Shown piece after piece: positions 16,566 through 25,610 of a stretch of 64,000 nt of DNA. Under the pieces are notes generated by a model. The model was not told where the DNA came from and searched no databases. It worked only from the letters and a program-made list of their open reading frames with translations. The position numbers were made by a program, and so were the translations under genes. Location: the NCBI RefSeq assembly GCF_016925535.1, contig NZ_CP070496.1, positions 2,914,001 to 2,978,000 on the forward strand, written 5' to 3'. The stretch is from Natronoglycomyces albus (GTDB lineage Bacteria > Actinomycetota > Actinomycetes > Mycobacteriales > Micromonosporaceae). The number at the start of each line of letters is the position of its first letter. Positions within the stretch are counted from its first letter, which is position 1.

Positions 16566-16892
16566 TTACTGCTTTGAGGGTTCGGGTGGTTGTCCGGCCA
16601 CGAACGGGTCATCCTTCTCGATCTTGCCGATCTTGGAAGCCCCTCCCGGAGAGCCCAGCTCGTCAAAGAAGTCGTAGTTGGCCTTGGTGTAGCCATCCCA
16701 CTCTTCCGGGACGTCATCTTCGTAGAAGATAGCCTCGACTGGGCACACCGGCTCGCAAGCCCCACAGTCCACGCATTCGTCGGGGTGGATGTAAAGCATG
16801 CGATTGCCTTCATAGATGCAGTCCACGGGGCACTCATCGATGCACGCCTTGTCCAGCACATCCACGCATGGCTCAGCGATGATGTAGGTCAC
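16566..16892 (-). CDS. fdxA: 7Fe-8S type ferredoxin
   Basis: This 108-residue protein has the two cluster motifs of a FdxA/FdxC ferredoxin: an N-terminal CVDVLDKACIDECP region for the [3Fe-4S] cluster, and CVDCGACEPVCP for the [4Fe-4S] cluster. It is followed by the YxDDVPEEW region typical of the family. It is an electron carrier in the cytosol. The start is GTG at 16892, which gives the usual MTYIIAEPC N-terminus. It precedes dapC on the same strand and is divergent from the SH3-like gene. Confidence 0.93.
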   Translation of the reverse strand: MTYIIAEPCVDVLDKACIDECPVDCIYEGNRMLYIHPDECVDCGACEPVCPVEAIFYEDDVPEEWDGYTKANYDFFDELGSPGGASKIGKIEKDDPFVAGQPPEPSKQ

Positions 16893-16989
16893 GCGTCGTC
16901 CTTCCTACGTCGCGCAGCTCGACTAGCTGCGTTGAGATGACGGTAAGAGCCTATTAAACATGTAATTTCAAGGGTAGACGGGTGGTCGA

Positions 16990-17217
16990 ATGTTGGGACC
17001 AGAGCACGTGGGGAAACGAGTCGCAATTCGCATTTCCCTGTCCGATGGAGCCCCAGGCAGGCGCTTTACGGACATACTTGGTCAGCTAGTCGCTTTCGAC
17101 GACACAACATTGACCATTGACCGGGATGGGGAACAGATCATCGTTGAACGCTCCCACATCGTGGCGGGCAAGCCAATCCCCCCGAAGCCGACCCGGCGGC
17201 CGCGCCGCAAAGACTGA
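16990..17217 (+). CDS. Free-standing SH3-like domain related to the N-terminus of Rv0428c-type acetyltransferases
   Basis: This 75-residue protein (LGPEHVGKRVAIRISLSDG, DILGQLVAFDDTTLTIDRDG, VERSHIVAGKPIPPKP) resembles the N-terminal domain that precedes a GNAT domain in actinobacterial proteins such as Rv0428c. In those genomes the full-length gene often sits next to the ferredoxin and dapC genes. Here the frame stops after a basic tail (TRRPRRKD) and no GNAT domain follows on this strand. It may be a truncated or split form. The similarity is from memory and moderately sure. Confidence 0.65.
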   Translation: MLGPEHVGKRVAIRISLSDGAPGRRFTDILGQLVAFDDTTLTIDRDGEQIIVERSHIVAGKPIPPKPTRRPRRKD

Positions 17218-17321
17218 ATGCGGCTCGACGCGCCTGAGTCGGGTTCCTACCCTAGTCGTAGCTCACTTCGGCGACAGATGCCAGCCCGAAGCGACACCAC
17301 TGGGTAGGCCCAGGGAGTGGC

Positions 17322-17822
17322 TTAGACCGAAGCGGCCTGCTTGGGGTTGGCCCGTCGCAGGTGGTATTCCTCAGTCGCCTTCAGGTCCTGTCCCAGCTTG
17401 TCGATGCCCAGCGCGACGCCAAGCAGGTGGCCGATCAGCCAGCCGAGCAACATTTGCGCGAACAACAGCGGAACCTGAGTGAAGAATGTGGTCACGTCGG
17501 GGAAATTCCCGCCCACCAGCATCGGGTTGATCAGAGTCGACACCAACACGACCACCAAGAACGTGGGCAGAAGTTCCCCGGCGATGTCGCGCTGCTCCAG
17601 ACGAATCGACCAGGATAGTCCACCCGCGGCGGCCACGAAAACCAAAAGGCCAGCCGCCACCAGGGTCGTCAGGTCGACCATGGCCAAGCTGAGCGATTCA
17701 TTGTCGACCGCCCGCTGATAAATGAAGCGGCCAACGAGATTGCTCAGCCACAGCGCGAATCCGAACAAGGCGATCGAACGCCAATGCTGCGGGAGTCGAA
17801 TCTTAGCCAAAAACTTAGCCAC
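17322..17822 (-). CDS. Four-helix integral membrane protein, unknown function
   Basis: This 166-residue protein has hydrophobic segments at about 17-35, 47-70, 84-101 and 113-138 and a basic C-terminus (EEYHLRRANPKQ). I do not recognise a family. It starts five bases after the stop of the upstream membrane-protein gene, so the two are very likely co-transcribed and may form one complex. Confidence 0.75.
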   Translation of the reverse strand: MAKFLAKIRLPQHWRSIALFGFALWLSNLVGRFIYQRAVDNESLSLAMVDLTTLVAAGLLVFVAAAGGLSWSIRLEQRDIAGELLPTFLVVVLVSTLINPMLVGGNFPDVTTFFTQVPLLFAQMLLGWLIGHLLGVALGIDKLGQDLKATEEYHLRRANPKQAASV

Positions 17823-17827
17823 GGTTA

Positions 17828-18301
17828 TTACTCCTCGGGGTTACGTGACGGGCGGGGTCGAAGCGTGCCTTGGCGCGGGCCAGCGATGTTCTTATACAGT
17901 GCCACGGCGGCTCCGGCTGCCCCGGCTAGCAACATGGCGTACCCGGGCCAGGTATTGATAATAATCAGTGAGCCTGAGCCGGTGGGCGAACTGGCTACCA
18001 ACACCACGGCGAACCAGGCGCCGATGGGCAGCAACGAAGCCCACCGGTTGGCCACCCACCAGGAGGCCAAACTGGGCAAATAGTAGTTACCCAGGAAGGC
18101 GATGACAGCGGCGATGGGTATCGGTATCGCTGCGATGCGGGTGGGCACCAGGAAGGATTCCAGCAACGCCAGCACGGCCGCGCCCACAGTCACCACAATG
18201 CCGCCACCAATACGGATGGCGTATTCCACAGTGCCGGGCGCGTCGGCATCCTCGGGGGTCCGCGTTGCCTCTTCGAGACGGAGGTCGGGTGGCTGGCTCA
18301 C
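17828..18301 (-). CDS. Four-helix integral membrane protein, unknown function
   Basis: This 157-residue protein starts at GTG (18301) with an acidic cytoplasmic tail of about 28 residues. Hydrophobic segments follow at about 30-50, 55-77, 88-105 and 112-136, and it ends in a basic tail (RQGTLRPRPSRNPEE). It is the first gene of a two-gene operon with the membrane protein downstream. The function is unknown. Confidence 0.72.
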   Translation of the reverse strand: MSQPPDLRLEEATRTPEDADAPGTVEYAIRIGGGIVVTVGAAVLALLESFLVPTRIAAIPIPIAAVIAFLGNYYLPSLASWWVANRWASLLPIGAWFAVVLVASSPTGSGSLIIINTWPGYAMLLAGAAGAAVALYKNIAGPRQGTLRPRPSRNPEE

Positions 18302-18342
18302 GATATCGATAGTAGTGGCGAGCCATCTCTAGACTCATCCCG

Positions 18343-19383
18343 GTGAGGACGATGAGCACCCCGACCATTCCGGCCCCGGCCGAGCCCGCTAGCGGGGCAG
18401 CGCAACCTCGCTGGTTCCAGCGGCGACTCGTGCGGGCGGCCTCGTGGGCGCTGACCGCAGGCGCCGCCGCGTTCACCCTCGTGCGCTTGCTGGGCCTAGA
18501 ACAGGGATGGCTGCTGGTAGTGGCGGTGGCGTTCACCCCCTATGTTGCGCTTCTGGCCCCGTTGGCGCTAGCGGCGTTGGCCTGGGCCCGCAGCTGGTGG
18601 GCCTTGGGAGTCACCCTCGTGTGTGCGCTATCGCTGGCCATCACGGTCCTCCCTCGCGCCATCGGTGACTCAACGCCCGGTGGCCCCGCCGACGGGCCAA
18701 TCTTGCGCATCTTGTCGGTCAATCTCGCCGTGGGACAGGCCGAGGAGGAAGCGGTCATCCACATGGCCCGGGAATGGGACATCGACATCCTCAGCGTGCA
18801 GGAGGTGACTCCACTCAGCGCTGACCGTTTCCAGCAGCTGGGTGTCGAAGAGCTGTTCGCCCACTCGATTGTCGAGACCGGATGGGCGGCCGAAGGTTCG
18901 GCCATCTATTCGGGGTATCCGCTCCAGCGGCTGCCGGAGGTCGAACCGGACGGGATCTTCCATCAACCAGCGGCAAAAGTCGACATTGGAGCGGGAATGA
19001 CGGTGAACCTGATGGCCGTACATGCCGCGGCACCGCGCTCTGCTGAGCGGATAGACAACTGGGAACGCGATTTCGAGCAATACCCCACCGGCGACGAGGA
19101 GGAAATGTGGATTCTCGCTGGCGATTTCAACGCCACACTCGACCATCGCAATATGCGCGATCTGCTCAACGAGGGGTATCTCGACGCGGCCTCAGTCATG
19201 GGCGACGGATGGAAGGCCACGTGGTTTACCGAAGGCCGGTTCATTAAAGGACTATTGCGGCCTCCTCCGGTAACACTGGATCGGATCGTCATCGATGAGC
19301 GCGCAGAGGTACAAGACTTCCGGGTGCTGCCCGATATCGGCTCCGACCATCGCCCCGTCTACGCCCAGATCCGGTTGCCGTAA
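18343..19383 (+). CDS. Membrane-anchored endonuclease/exonuclease/phosphatase-fold protein
   Basis: This protein of about 346 residues has three hydrophobic helices in the first 110 residues, then an EEP (DNase I-like) domain facing outside by prediction. Fold motifs are ILRILSVNLAVG, DILSVQEVT with the metal-binding Glu, ILAGDFNATLDHRNM, and the C-terminal GSDHRPVYAQI with the catalytic His. This layout is common in actinobacteria, with substrates unknown. The start is GTG 18343 or ATG 18352, three codons apart, and neither has a clear ribosome site. Confidence 0.85.
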   Translation: MRTMSTPTIPAPAEPASGAAQPRWFQRRLVRAASWALTAGAAAFTLVRLLGLEQGWLLVVAVAFTPYVALLAPLALAALAWARSWWALGVTLVCALSLAITVLPRAIGDSTPGGPADGPILRILSVNLAVGQAEEEAVIHMAREWDIDILSVQEVTPLSADRFQQLGVEELFAHSIVETGWAAEGSAIYSGYPLQRLPEVEPDGIFHQPAAKVDIGAGMTVNLMAVHAAAPRSAERIDNWERDFEQYPTGDEEEMWILAGDFNATLDHRNMRDLLNEGYLDAASVMGDGWKATWFTEGRFIKGLLRPPPVTLDRIVIDERAEVQDFRVLPDIGSDHRPVYAQIRLP

Positions 19384-19474
19384 AACTGCACAGGCACCTA
19401 GGTCGCAGTGAGGCTTATGAGAAGTGCAGCCTCAAAGTCGCTGGCGGCCTCGGCTGATAGCCGCACTTGTAAAG

Positions 19475-19519
19475 GCCCCTTACCCGCTCCCCCATCGGTG
19501 GGCAGAGGGGATAAGGGGC
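19475..19519. terminator. Bidirectional terminator between the EEP gene and mshB
   Basis: GCCCCTTA (19475-19482) pairs with TAAGGGGC (19512-19519), and CCCC/GGGG runs inside extend the stem. It lies between convergent stop codons at 19383 and 19527. Confidence 0.6.
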
Positions 19520-19526
19520 ACATCGG

Positions 19527-20483
19527 CTAGGCGAACAGGTCAGTTTCCCAATTGTGCGGACCCTTGCCGGGCCCTCGTTCGCCTTTGACCAAGATGTAGT
19601 GCTCGGCGAGGATGGACTCGATGCCTAGCTTGGCCGCCATCGTGTACAGCCAATCTTCGGGCGCGATTTGCGTGGCATGGGCCGACATCGCCGCCAGTTT
19701 CTTGGGCCCAGCGGCCTCTTCGGCGACAATTTCGGTGGTCACAACGTCGTCGTCCACCCCAAAGGGCAGGTCATCGACCGAGGTGATGTCGCCAAAGGGG
19801 TTATCCTCAGAGCCCGCGAACTCCTCGAAGCTCTTGGCCAAATCGCTCTTGGGCACAGTCGTCCAGTAAATCTTGCGGATGGCGTGGGCTTGGCCCAGGT
19901 CGGGCCGGTAATCGGTGTCCTCGGCCAGCTCGGCGGCCCGCATCGCGACCCGGTGGGCCTGAATGTGGTCCGGGTGCCCATAGAAACCGAAGTCGTCGTA
20001 CGTCACCAACACTTCGGGCCGGATCTGGCGCACGATCGCCACTAGGTCGGCGGCGGCCTCGTCCACGTCCGCGCCCCAGAAGGCGCGTGGATGGTCGTTG
20101 GCGGGTGTGCCCATCATTCCCGAGTCCCGCCAGCGCCCGGCACCGCCCAGGAAGCGCCAGTCTTCCAGCCCGAGGGCGTCGGCCGCTGCGGCCATTTCGG
20201 CGTAGCGGTAGCCTCCGAGTTGGTCGGCTTGGGCGGCTTCGAGTCGGGCTAGGTGGGGGGTCTTGATTTCGCCTTCTTCGCCGAGGGTGCAGGTGACGAG
20301 GGTGACGTCGACATCGTCACGGGCGACGTAGTGGGCGATGGTGGCGCCGGTGCCGACGGTTTCGTCATCGGGGTGGGCGTGCACGAAGAGAAGGGAGCGT
20401 CGGTCGGTTGCGGTTTGCGGGTTTGTCCCGCTGGTGGTGTCTGGTTTCGACATAGGCGCAACGGTAGCGCGTGGGACCGACAT
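19527..20483 (-). CDS. mshB: N-acetyl-1-D-myo-inositol-2-amino-2-deoxy-alpha-D-glucopyranoside deacetylase
   Basis: This 318-residue zinc deacetylase belongs to the LmbE/PIG-L family and fits MshB, which deacetylates GlcNAc-inositol in mycothiol synthesis. Motifs are [15 protein letters not shown] (zinc His and Asp), [29 protein letters not shown] and [12 protein letters not shown] (second zinc His). The [11 protein letters not shown] block separates it from the conjugate amidase Mca. The start could be ATG 20483, with AGGTG nearby, or the in-frame ATG at 20453. Together with egtD at 54 kb this points to a host using both mycothiol and ergothioneine. Confidence 0.9.
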   Translation of the reverse strand: MSVPRATVAPMSKPDTTSGTNPQTATDRRSLLFVHAHPDDETVGTGATIAHYVARDDVDVTLVTCTLGEEGEIKTPHLARLEAAQADQLGGYRYAEMAAAADALGLEDWRFLGGAGRWRDSGMMGTPANDHPRAFWGADVDEAAADLVAIVRQIRPEVLVTYDDFGFYGHPDHIQAHRVAMRAAELAEDTDYRPDLGQAHAIRKIYWTTVPKSDLAKSFEEFAGSEDNPFGDITSVDDLPFGVDDDVVTTEIVAEEAAGPKKLAAMSAHATQIAPEDWLYTMAAKLGIESILAEHYILVKGERGPGKGPHNWETDLFA

Positions 20484-20921
20484 TGGTCACCTGTTGCGCC
20501 TCGGAGGTCACACTGACCCCTAAGGACACAAGAAAAACCTTCAACTTTTACCGACGAAATCCATCATTGCCATTGATTGTGACGAACCCCATCTGTGATG
20601 TGCGCCCGTTACGCGGTAATGTGCGAAGGTCAAGCGGCCGCTCGGGAGGTAGCCGGTCGCGGGCGCATATATACGACACGCTGTGTGGACATCATCGGCT
20701 CGCCGACACTGTTCGGAATCCTCACCAGCGCCATCAGCCAGGCGCTGCGCGGACATGCGCATAAGCACGGGTTCGACGCGGTCACCACATCGCGGCCCAC
20801 CCCTGGCCATCGGACAGCCCGGCTCGCCGGGCGCACCGCGATCTCGGACAGAACGCGGACCGGTTGTGAGGGTCGGTGAACTCCGCGCAGCGCTTTCGGC
20901 ACAAAGGAGCTATGAGGCCGG
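20484..20921. other. Gene-free interval upstream of the sdh operon
   Basis: These 438 bases lie between divergent mshB and sdhC. Short open frames look like shadows. CATATATACG near 20668 is a local AT-rich spot that could be a -10 region. No clear operator was seen. AAGGAG precedes the sdhC start. Confidence 0.4.
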
Positions 20922-21716
20922 ATGACCATCACCGAAGACAGCGGTGCCAGAGCCGCCATCAATAAGAAGCATCTACGCACCGATCGCTGGTGGCTGGGGC
21001 CCGCGATCACCGTCATCGGACTGTTCGCCTGGGTCGCCTACGCTACGTTCCGTGTCTTCTACCAGGGAAACTACTGGGTGGGCGACTACCATTACCTGAC
21101 CCCGTTCTACTCCCCCTGCGTCTCCCAGGGCTGCCTGCCCGAGGCATCACTGTTCGGACGGATTCTGCCCGACCATCCGCTACTGCCCTATGCGGCCCTG
21201 AGCCTGCCCCTGTTGCTGATGTTCCGTATGACTTGCTACTACTACCGCAAGGCCTACTACCGGTCAGTGTGGATGGCACCGGCCGCGTGCGGGGTTCCCG
21301 ACGGGCACGCGAGCTACACCGGCGAGACCCGGTTCCCGCTGATTTGGCAAAACAGCCACCGCTACTTCTTCTACGCGGCCCTGGCCATCACCCTCATCAA
21401 CACCTGGGACGCGATCATCGCCTTCCAAAGCCCCGCCGGGTTCGGCTTCGGGCTGGGCAACATCATCCTGGTGGGCAACGTCATCTTGCTGTGGTGCTAC
21501 ACGTTCGGCTGCCACTCCTGTCGGCACGTCATGGGCGGCCGTATTCGCCACTTCTCCCAAAACCCGATCCGCTACAAGCTGTGGACCATATCGAGCTACC
21601 TCAACGTTCGACACATGCAGTTCGCTTGGATCACGCTCGGATCGCTGGCGTTGACCGACTTCTACATCATGTCCGTCTCCGCTGGTTGGATCACCGACCT
21701 CCGCTTCATCAACTAA
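20922..21716 (+). CDS. sdhC: Succinate dehydrogenase membrane anchor subunit (Sdh1 type)
   Basis: This 264-residue protein has five predicted transmembrane helices (about 25-45, 80-97, 150-168, 175-195 and 235-255) and several candidate heme or quinone-site histidines. It is the large single-subunit anchor of the actinobacterial Sdh1 complex (Rv0249c-like), distinct from the short SdhC/SdhD pair. The motif FRMTCYYYRKAYYRS is characteristic to my memory. It is followed by sdhA after 54 bases and by sdhB, so this is a three-gene operon linking succinate oxidation to the menaquinone pool. Confidence 0.87.
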   Translation: MTITEDSGARAAINKKHLRTDRWWLGPAITVIGLFAWVAYATFRVFYQGNYWVGDYHYLTPFYSPCVSQGCLPEASLFGRILPDHPLLPYAALSLPLLLMFRMTCYYYRKAYYRSVWMAPAACGVPDGHASYTGETRFPLIWQNSHRYFFYAALAITLINTWDAIIAFQSPAGFGFGLGNIILVGNVILLWCYTFGCHSCRHVMGGRIRHFSQNPIRYKLWTISSYLNVRHMQFAWITLGSLALTDFYIMSVSAGWITDLRFIN

Positions 21717-21770
21717 GACTTCCGCGACGTCTGCTGCGTTAGCGAACTTGCGACACAAGGTGAGAAACAC

Positions 21771-23723
21771 ATGACCGATCAACCACACACCGAAGAGATC
21801 ACCCGCCTATCGTGCGACGTCCTCGTCATCGGCGCGGGTGGAGCTGGCCTGCGGGCCGCCATCGAAGCCCGGCTGGCGGGCAAGAAGACCATCGTCATCT
21901 CCAAATCCCTCTTCGGCAAAGCCCACACCGTCATGGCCGAAGGCGGCGCGGCCGCCGCCCTGGGCAATGTCAACAGCCGCGACTCCTGGAAGGTCCATTT
22001 CCGGGACACCATGCGCGGTGGCAAATTCATGAACAACTACCGCATGGCACAGCTACACGCCCAAGAAGCCGCCCAACGGGTGTGGGAGCTGGAGACCTAT
22101 GGGGCACTGTTCGACCGCACCGCCGACGGCAAAATCAGCCAACGCAACTTTGGCGGACACGAATACCCCCGCCTAGCCCACGTCGGCGACCGCACTGGCC
22201 TAGAGATGATCCGCACCCTGCAACAGAAGATCGTCTCGCTGCAACAGGAGGACCAGCGCGAGCACGGCGACTACGACGCGCGCTTGCGAATCCTGGACGA
22301 AACAACGATCACCCGCCTGCTGAAGGACGGCAACCGCGTCAGCGGTGCCTTCGGCTATAAGCGTTCCAACGGGGAACTGCTGGCCATCGAGGCGCCCGCG
22401 GTCGTGCTCGCCACCGGCGGTATCGGCAAATCCTTTAAAGTCACCTCGAACTCCTGGGAATACACCGGCGATGGCCACGCGCTGGCGCTACGAGCCGGGG
22501 CGACGCTGCTGAACATGGAGTTCATCCAGTTCCACCCAACCGGCATGGTGTGGCCGCCGTCGGTGCGCGGCATCCTGGTCACCGAATCGGTACGCGGAGA
22601 CGGCGGCGTACTGCGCAACTCCGAGGGCGACCGGTTCATGTTCAACTACATCCCCGACGTCTTCCGCGCCCAGTACGCCGAGACCGAGGACGAAGGCGAC
22701 CGCTGGTACACCGACCCGGACAATAACCGGCGACCGCCCGAACTGCTGCCGCGCGACGAGGTGGCTCGTGCGATCAACGCCGAGGTGAAAGCCGGGCGCG
22801 GCACCGAACACGGCGGGGTTTTCCTCGACATCGCCTCCCGCCGCGACGCGGACTACATCACCAAGCAGCTGCCTTCGATGTACCACCAGTTCAAAGAGCT
22901 TGCCGACGTCGACATCACGGCCGAGGCCATGGAAGTGGGACCGACCTGCCACTACATCATGGGTGGCATCGAAGTGGCGGCCGAAGACGCGCAGACGAAG
23001 GTCACCGGGCTCTACGCGGCCGGTGAGGTCGCCGGTGGCATGCACGGCTCCAACCGGCTGGGCGGCAACTCCCTGTCGGACCTGCTGGTCTTCGGAAAAC
23101 GCGCCGGGGAACACGCCGCCGCCTACGTCGACGGCCTCGAAGAGCGGCCGAAACTGGCCGAGTCGCAGATCGAGGTAGCCACCTCCGAGGCCCTGCGACC
23201 CCTACAACCGACGAGTGGCAAAGCCGAGAACCCATTCGGGCTGCAATCGGAAATGCAAGACATCAACCATTCGCTAGTCGGCATCATCCGCCGCGCAGAG
23301 GAGCTGGAAGAGGCCATCGACAAGCTGCGTGGCCTGGCCGACCGCATCAACAACGTGCGGGTACCTGGGGGCCGGGCCTATAACCCCGGCTGGCACCTAG
23401 CCCTGGACTTGTACAACATGCTGCTGGTGTCCAACTGCACCGCTTTGGCCGCGCTTGAGCGCTCCGAATCGCGCGGTGGGCACACCCGCGAGGACGCGCC
23501 GAAGATGGACGCGAAGTGGCGCAAGATCAACCTCGTGTGCGCCACGGCCGACAAAGACACGCCGATCACGGACAGTCGGGTGTCGTTGAAACGCCAACCG
23601 GTGCCGACGATCCCCGCCGAGCTGCTGGAGCTATTCGAGCCCGACGAGCTAGCGAAGTACCTGACCGAAGAAGAACTCCATCTCGGCCTAGCGGCCGCGA
23701 CTGACGCAGAGGACGGTGAATAG
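21771..23723 (+). CDS. sdhA: Succinate dehydrogenase flavoprotein subunit
   Basis: This 650-residue protein has the FAD-binding GAGGAGLRAAIEA motif at about 21-33 and the covalent flavin site H52 within LFGKAHTVMAEGG. The FIQFHPTGM and VRGDGG segments and the GGIEVAAE and MHGSNRLGGNSL motifs of the substrate and FAD domains follow. Length and sequence fit the Sdh1/fumarate-reductase-like group. A GAG-rich ribosome site lies upstream of the ATG (AAGGTGAGAAACAC). The complex sits on the cytoplasmic membrane face. Confidence 0.95.
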   Translation: MTDQPHTEEITRLSCDVLVIGAGGAGLRAAIEARLAGKKTIVISKSLFGKAHTVMAEGGAAAALGNVNSRDSWKVHFRDTMRGGKFMNNYRMAQLHAQEAAQRVWELETYGALFDRTADGKISQRNFGGHEYPRLAHVGDRTGLEMIRTLQQKIVSLQQEDQREHGDYDARLRILDETTITRLLKDGNRVSGAFGYKRSNGELLAIEAPAVVLATGGIGKSFKVTSNSWEYTGDGHALALRAGATLLNMEFIQFHPTGMVWPPSVRGILVTESVRGDGGVLRNSEGDRFMFNYIPDVFRAQYAETEDEGDRWYTDPDNNRRPPELLPRDEVARAINAEVKAGRGTEHGGVFLDIASRRDADYITKQLPSMYHQFKELADVDITAEAMEVGPTCHYIMGGIEVAAEDAQTKVTGLYAAGEVAGGMHGSNRLGGNSLSDLLVFGKRAGEHAAAYVDGLEERPKLAESQIEVATSEALRPLQPTSGKAENPFGLQSEMQDINHSLVGIIRRAEELEEAIDKLRGLADRINNVRVPGGRAYNPGWHLALDLYNMLLVSNCTALAALERSESRGGHTREDAPKMDAKWRKINLVCATADKDTPITDSRVSLKRQPVPTIPAELLELFEPDELAKYLTEEELHLGLAAATDAEDGE

Positions 23724-23725
23724 CC

Positions 23726-24490
23726 ATGAGCAATACCCGAGTATTCCGCGTCTGGCGGGGAGACGCCGAGGGCGGCGACTTCAGCGAATACAAGGTCGAG
23801 GTCAACGAGGGCGAGGTCGTCCTCGATATCGTGCACCGTATTCAGGCCACCGAGGCTCCTGATTTGGCCGTCCGGTGGAACTGTAAGGCTGGTAAGTGCG
23901 GCTCGTGCTCGGCCGAGATCAACGGCATGCCCAAATTGATGTGCATGACGCGCATGAGCACCTTCGAGGAGGATCAGGAAATCACCTTGACTCCCCTGCG
24001 CACGTTCCCGGTGGAACGTGACTTGGTGTGCGACGTGTCGTTCAACTACGAAAAGGCGCGCCAGATGCCCGCGTTCGCTCCCCCGGAGGGCCTGGAGCCC
24101 GGCGAATATCGCATGCAACAGGTCGATGTGGAACGCAGCCAAGAGTTCCGCAAATGCATCGAATGTTTCCTGTGCCAAACAACGTGTCACGTCATTCGCG
24201 ACCACGAGGAGAATAAAGAGGCCTTTTCGGGGCCCCGGTTGTTCATCCGCGCCGCAGAGCTGGACATGCACCCGTTGGACGCCGAGGACAATCGCGGCTC
24301 ACACGCCCAGGACGAACAGGGCTTGGGCTATTGCAACATCACCAAGTGCTGCACCGACGTGTGCCCGGAAGGCATCAAGATTACCGACAACGCGATCATC
24401 CCCATGAAGGAGCGCGTCGCCGGAGACCGGTACGACCCGCTGGTGTGGCTGGGCCGCAAGATCTTCCGCCGTGACGCCAAGGACGCCTGA
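23726..24490 (+). CDS. sdhB: Succinate dehydrogenase iron-sulfur subunit
   Basis: This 254-residue protein starts two bases after the sdhA stop. It carries the [2Fe-2S] motif CKAGKCGSCSAEINGMPKLMC split over about residues 54-74, then CIECFLCQTTCH for [4Fe-4S] and CNITKCCTDVCPEG for the [3Fe-4S]/[4Fe-4S] half. It passes electrons from FAD to quinone. A strong T-tailed terminator follows 14 bases after the stop. Confidence 0.95.
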   Translation: MSNTRVFRVWRGDAEGGDFSEYKVEVNEGEVVLDIVHRIQATEAPDLAVRWNCKAGKCGSCSAEINGMPKLMCMTRMSTFEEDQEITLTPLRTFPVERDLVCDVSFNYEKARQMPAFAPPEGLEPGEYRMQQVDVERSQEFRKCIECFLCQTTCHVIRDHEENKEAFSGPRLFIRAAELDMHPLDAEDNRGSHAQDEQGLGYCNITKCCTDVCPEGIKITDNAIIPMKERVAGDRYDPLVWLGRKIFRRDAKDA

Positions 24491-24503
24491 GGACAGCTAC
24501 AGG

Positions 24504-24535
24504 GTGGCGCTGGCTCCGAGTGGAGTCGGCGCCAC
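24504..24535 (+). terminator. Rho-independent terminator of the sdh operon
   Basis: A 14-bp stem (24504-24517 with 24522-24535, two G-U pairs, loop GAGT) is followed by TTTCTCGTCTTT. It is the clearest intrinsic terminator in the window. Confidence 0.88.
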
Positions 24536-24545
24536 TTTCTCGTCT

Positions 24546-25438
24546 TTATGTGCGTGGTCGGGCACTGAAGCGGCAAGGGGCACCGGCGGGATCTGCCACC
24601 GGACCTAGCCGCGTCTGAACGCCGGTCCAGGGAGTATCAGCGGGGCTTTCCATCTCCATGCGGGTCAGCCAATCGTCGATGAGTTGGCCAACCATCGCTG
24701 GCTGGTCCAGGTGCGCGTTGTGCCCGGCCGCGTCGATGACCGCAAAAGCGGATAGTGCCGCAACAACTGTGCTTGGTCGGCGAAACCGACCACCTGGTCT
24801 TGTCGCCCGGTGATGATGAGGGTCGGGCCATCGAAGCCCCCGCGCCGTTCCTCGGGCTCCATGTCGAGCGAATAGTTCGCGCTGATGCGGGCCACGGCCT
24901 CTGCGTCGTGGTTGCGCAACCCTGGCAGAGCCGCTGAGCGAAATCGCTCCCAGTTCTGCGGCGACTGCGTCACGGCCATGTTCTCGTACTCGCTACGGTC
25001 CTCATCTGCCAGCGAAGCGAGTAGGTCCGGGTCTTTCACCAGCACGGTTCGGGGTGGCAACTGACGGCGGGCATGGTCGGCGACCGCCACCGGACACAGC
25101 AACCCCAAACCGATCACGTGCTCGGGCATGACGGCAGCAACATGGCGGGCAAGCATTCCGCCGAAGGAATTCCCCAACAGCGCGAACCGCGTAGTACCGA
25201 ACATCGACCTCAGTTCATCCACCAGATGGTCGGCCAGCGCCTGGGCGGAGTCGATACTTGGCACTGGCTCCGAAGCGCCGTATCCGGGTAGGTCGAGGTA
25301 GATCCGTTCCCACCGGTCGTGGCGGGCGATGCCCTCGTCCAAAGGCATGAGGAGGTGGTGGTCAACTGGGTGACCGTGGATGAGGACCAACGGCGTCCCG
25401 GTGCCCCTGCGGACTGTGCGCATGCTGACGTTTCCCAT
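24546..25438 (-). pseudogene. Alpha/beta-hydrolase gene with a frameshift that removes the catalytic histidine
   Basis: The frame from 25438 encodes an alpha/beta hydrolase with LVLIHGHPVDH (oxyanion region), the nucleophile elbow LLGNSFGGML and the acid loop ITGRQDQVVGF. After HYPL it changes to RSSTRPGTTRTWTS and stops at 24665. In the neighbouring frame the expected end appears directly: AVIDAAGHNAHLDQP, with the GH catalytic His, then QLIDDWLTRME, ending at TAA 24546-24548. A run of four T's (minus strand) near 24745 is the break point; a fifth T would restore PLFAVIDAAGHN. The defect may be real or a sequencing error. The start is ATG at 25438 or 25423. Confidence 0.85.
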
Positions 25439-25610
25439 TCTGATGTGCGGTGCGGGGCTCTAGGTATGCCCGACAAACCACTTAAGGTCAGCATATGGCC
25501 GGGGTACGACAATTCCGGCTGTGCGTCCGTTTGGCGCTGGGGAGTGAACTGGGCCTAGCCGGGCACCCCCACCTGTTCGACGCCCTCATGGCAGCGGCCA
25601 TAATGACCTG

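Noticed and set aside
20595-20879. 94-codon open frame upstream of sdhC
   Set aside because: No ribosome site or similarity; the interval is better explained as the sdh promoter region.
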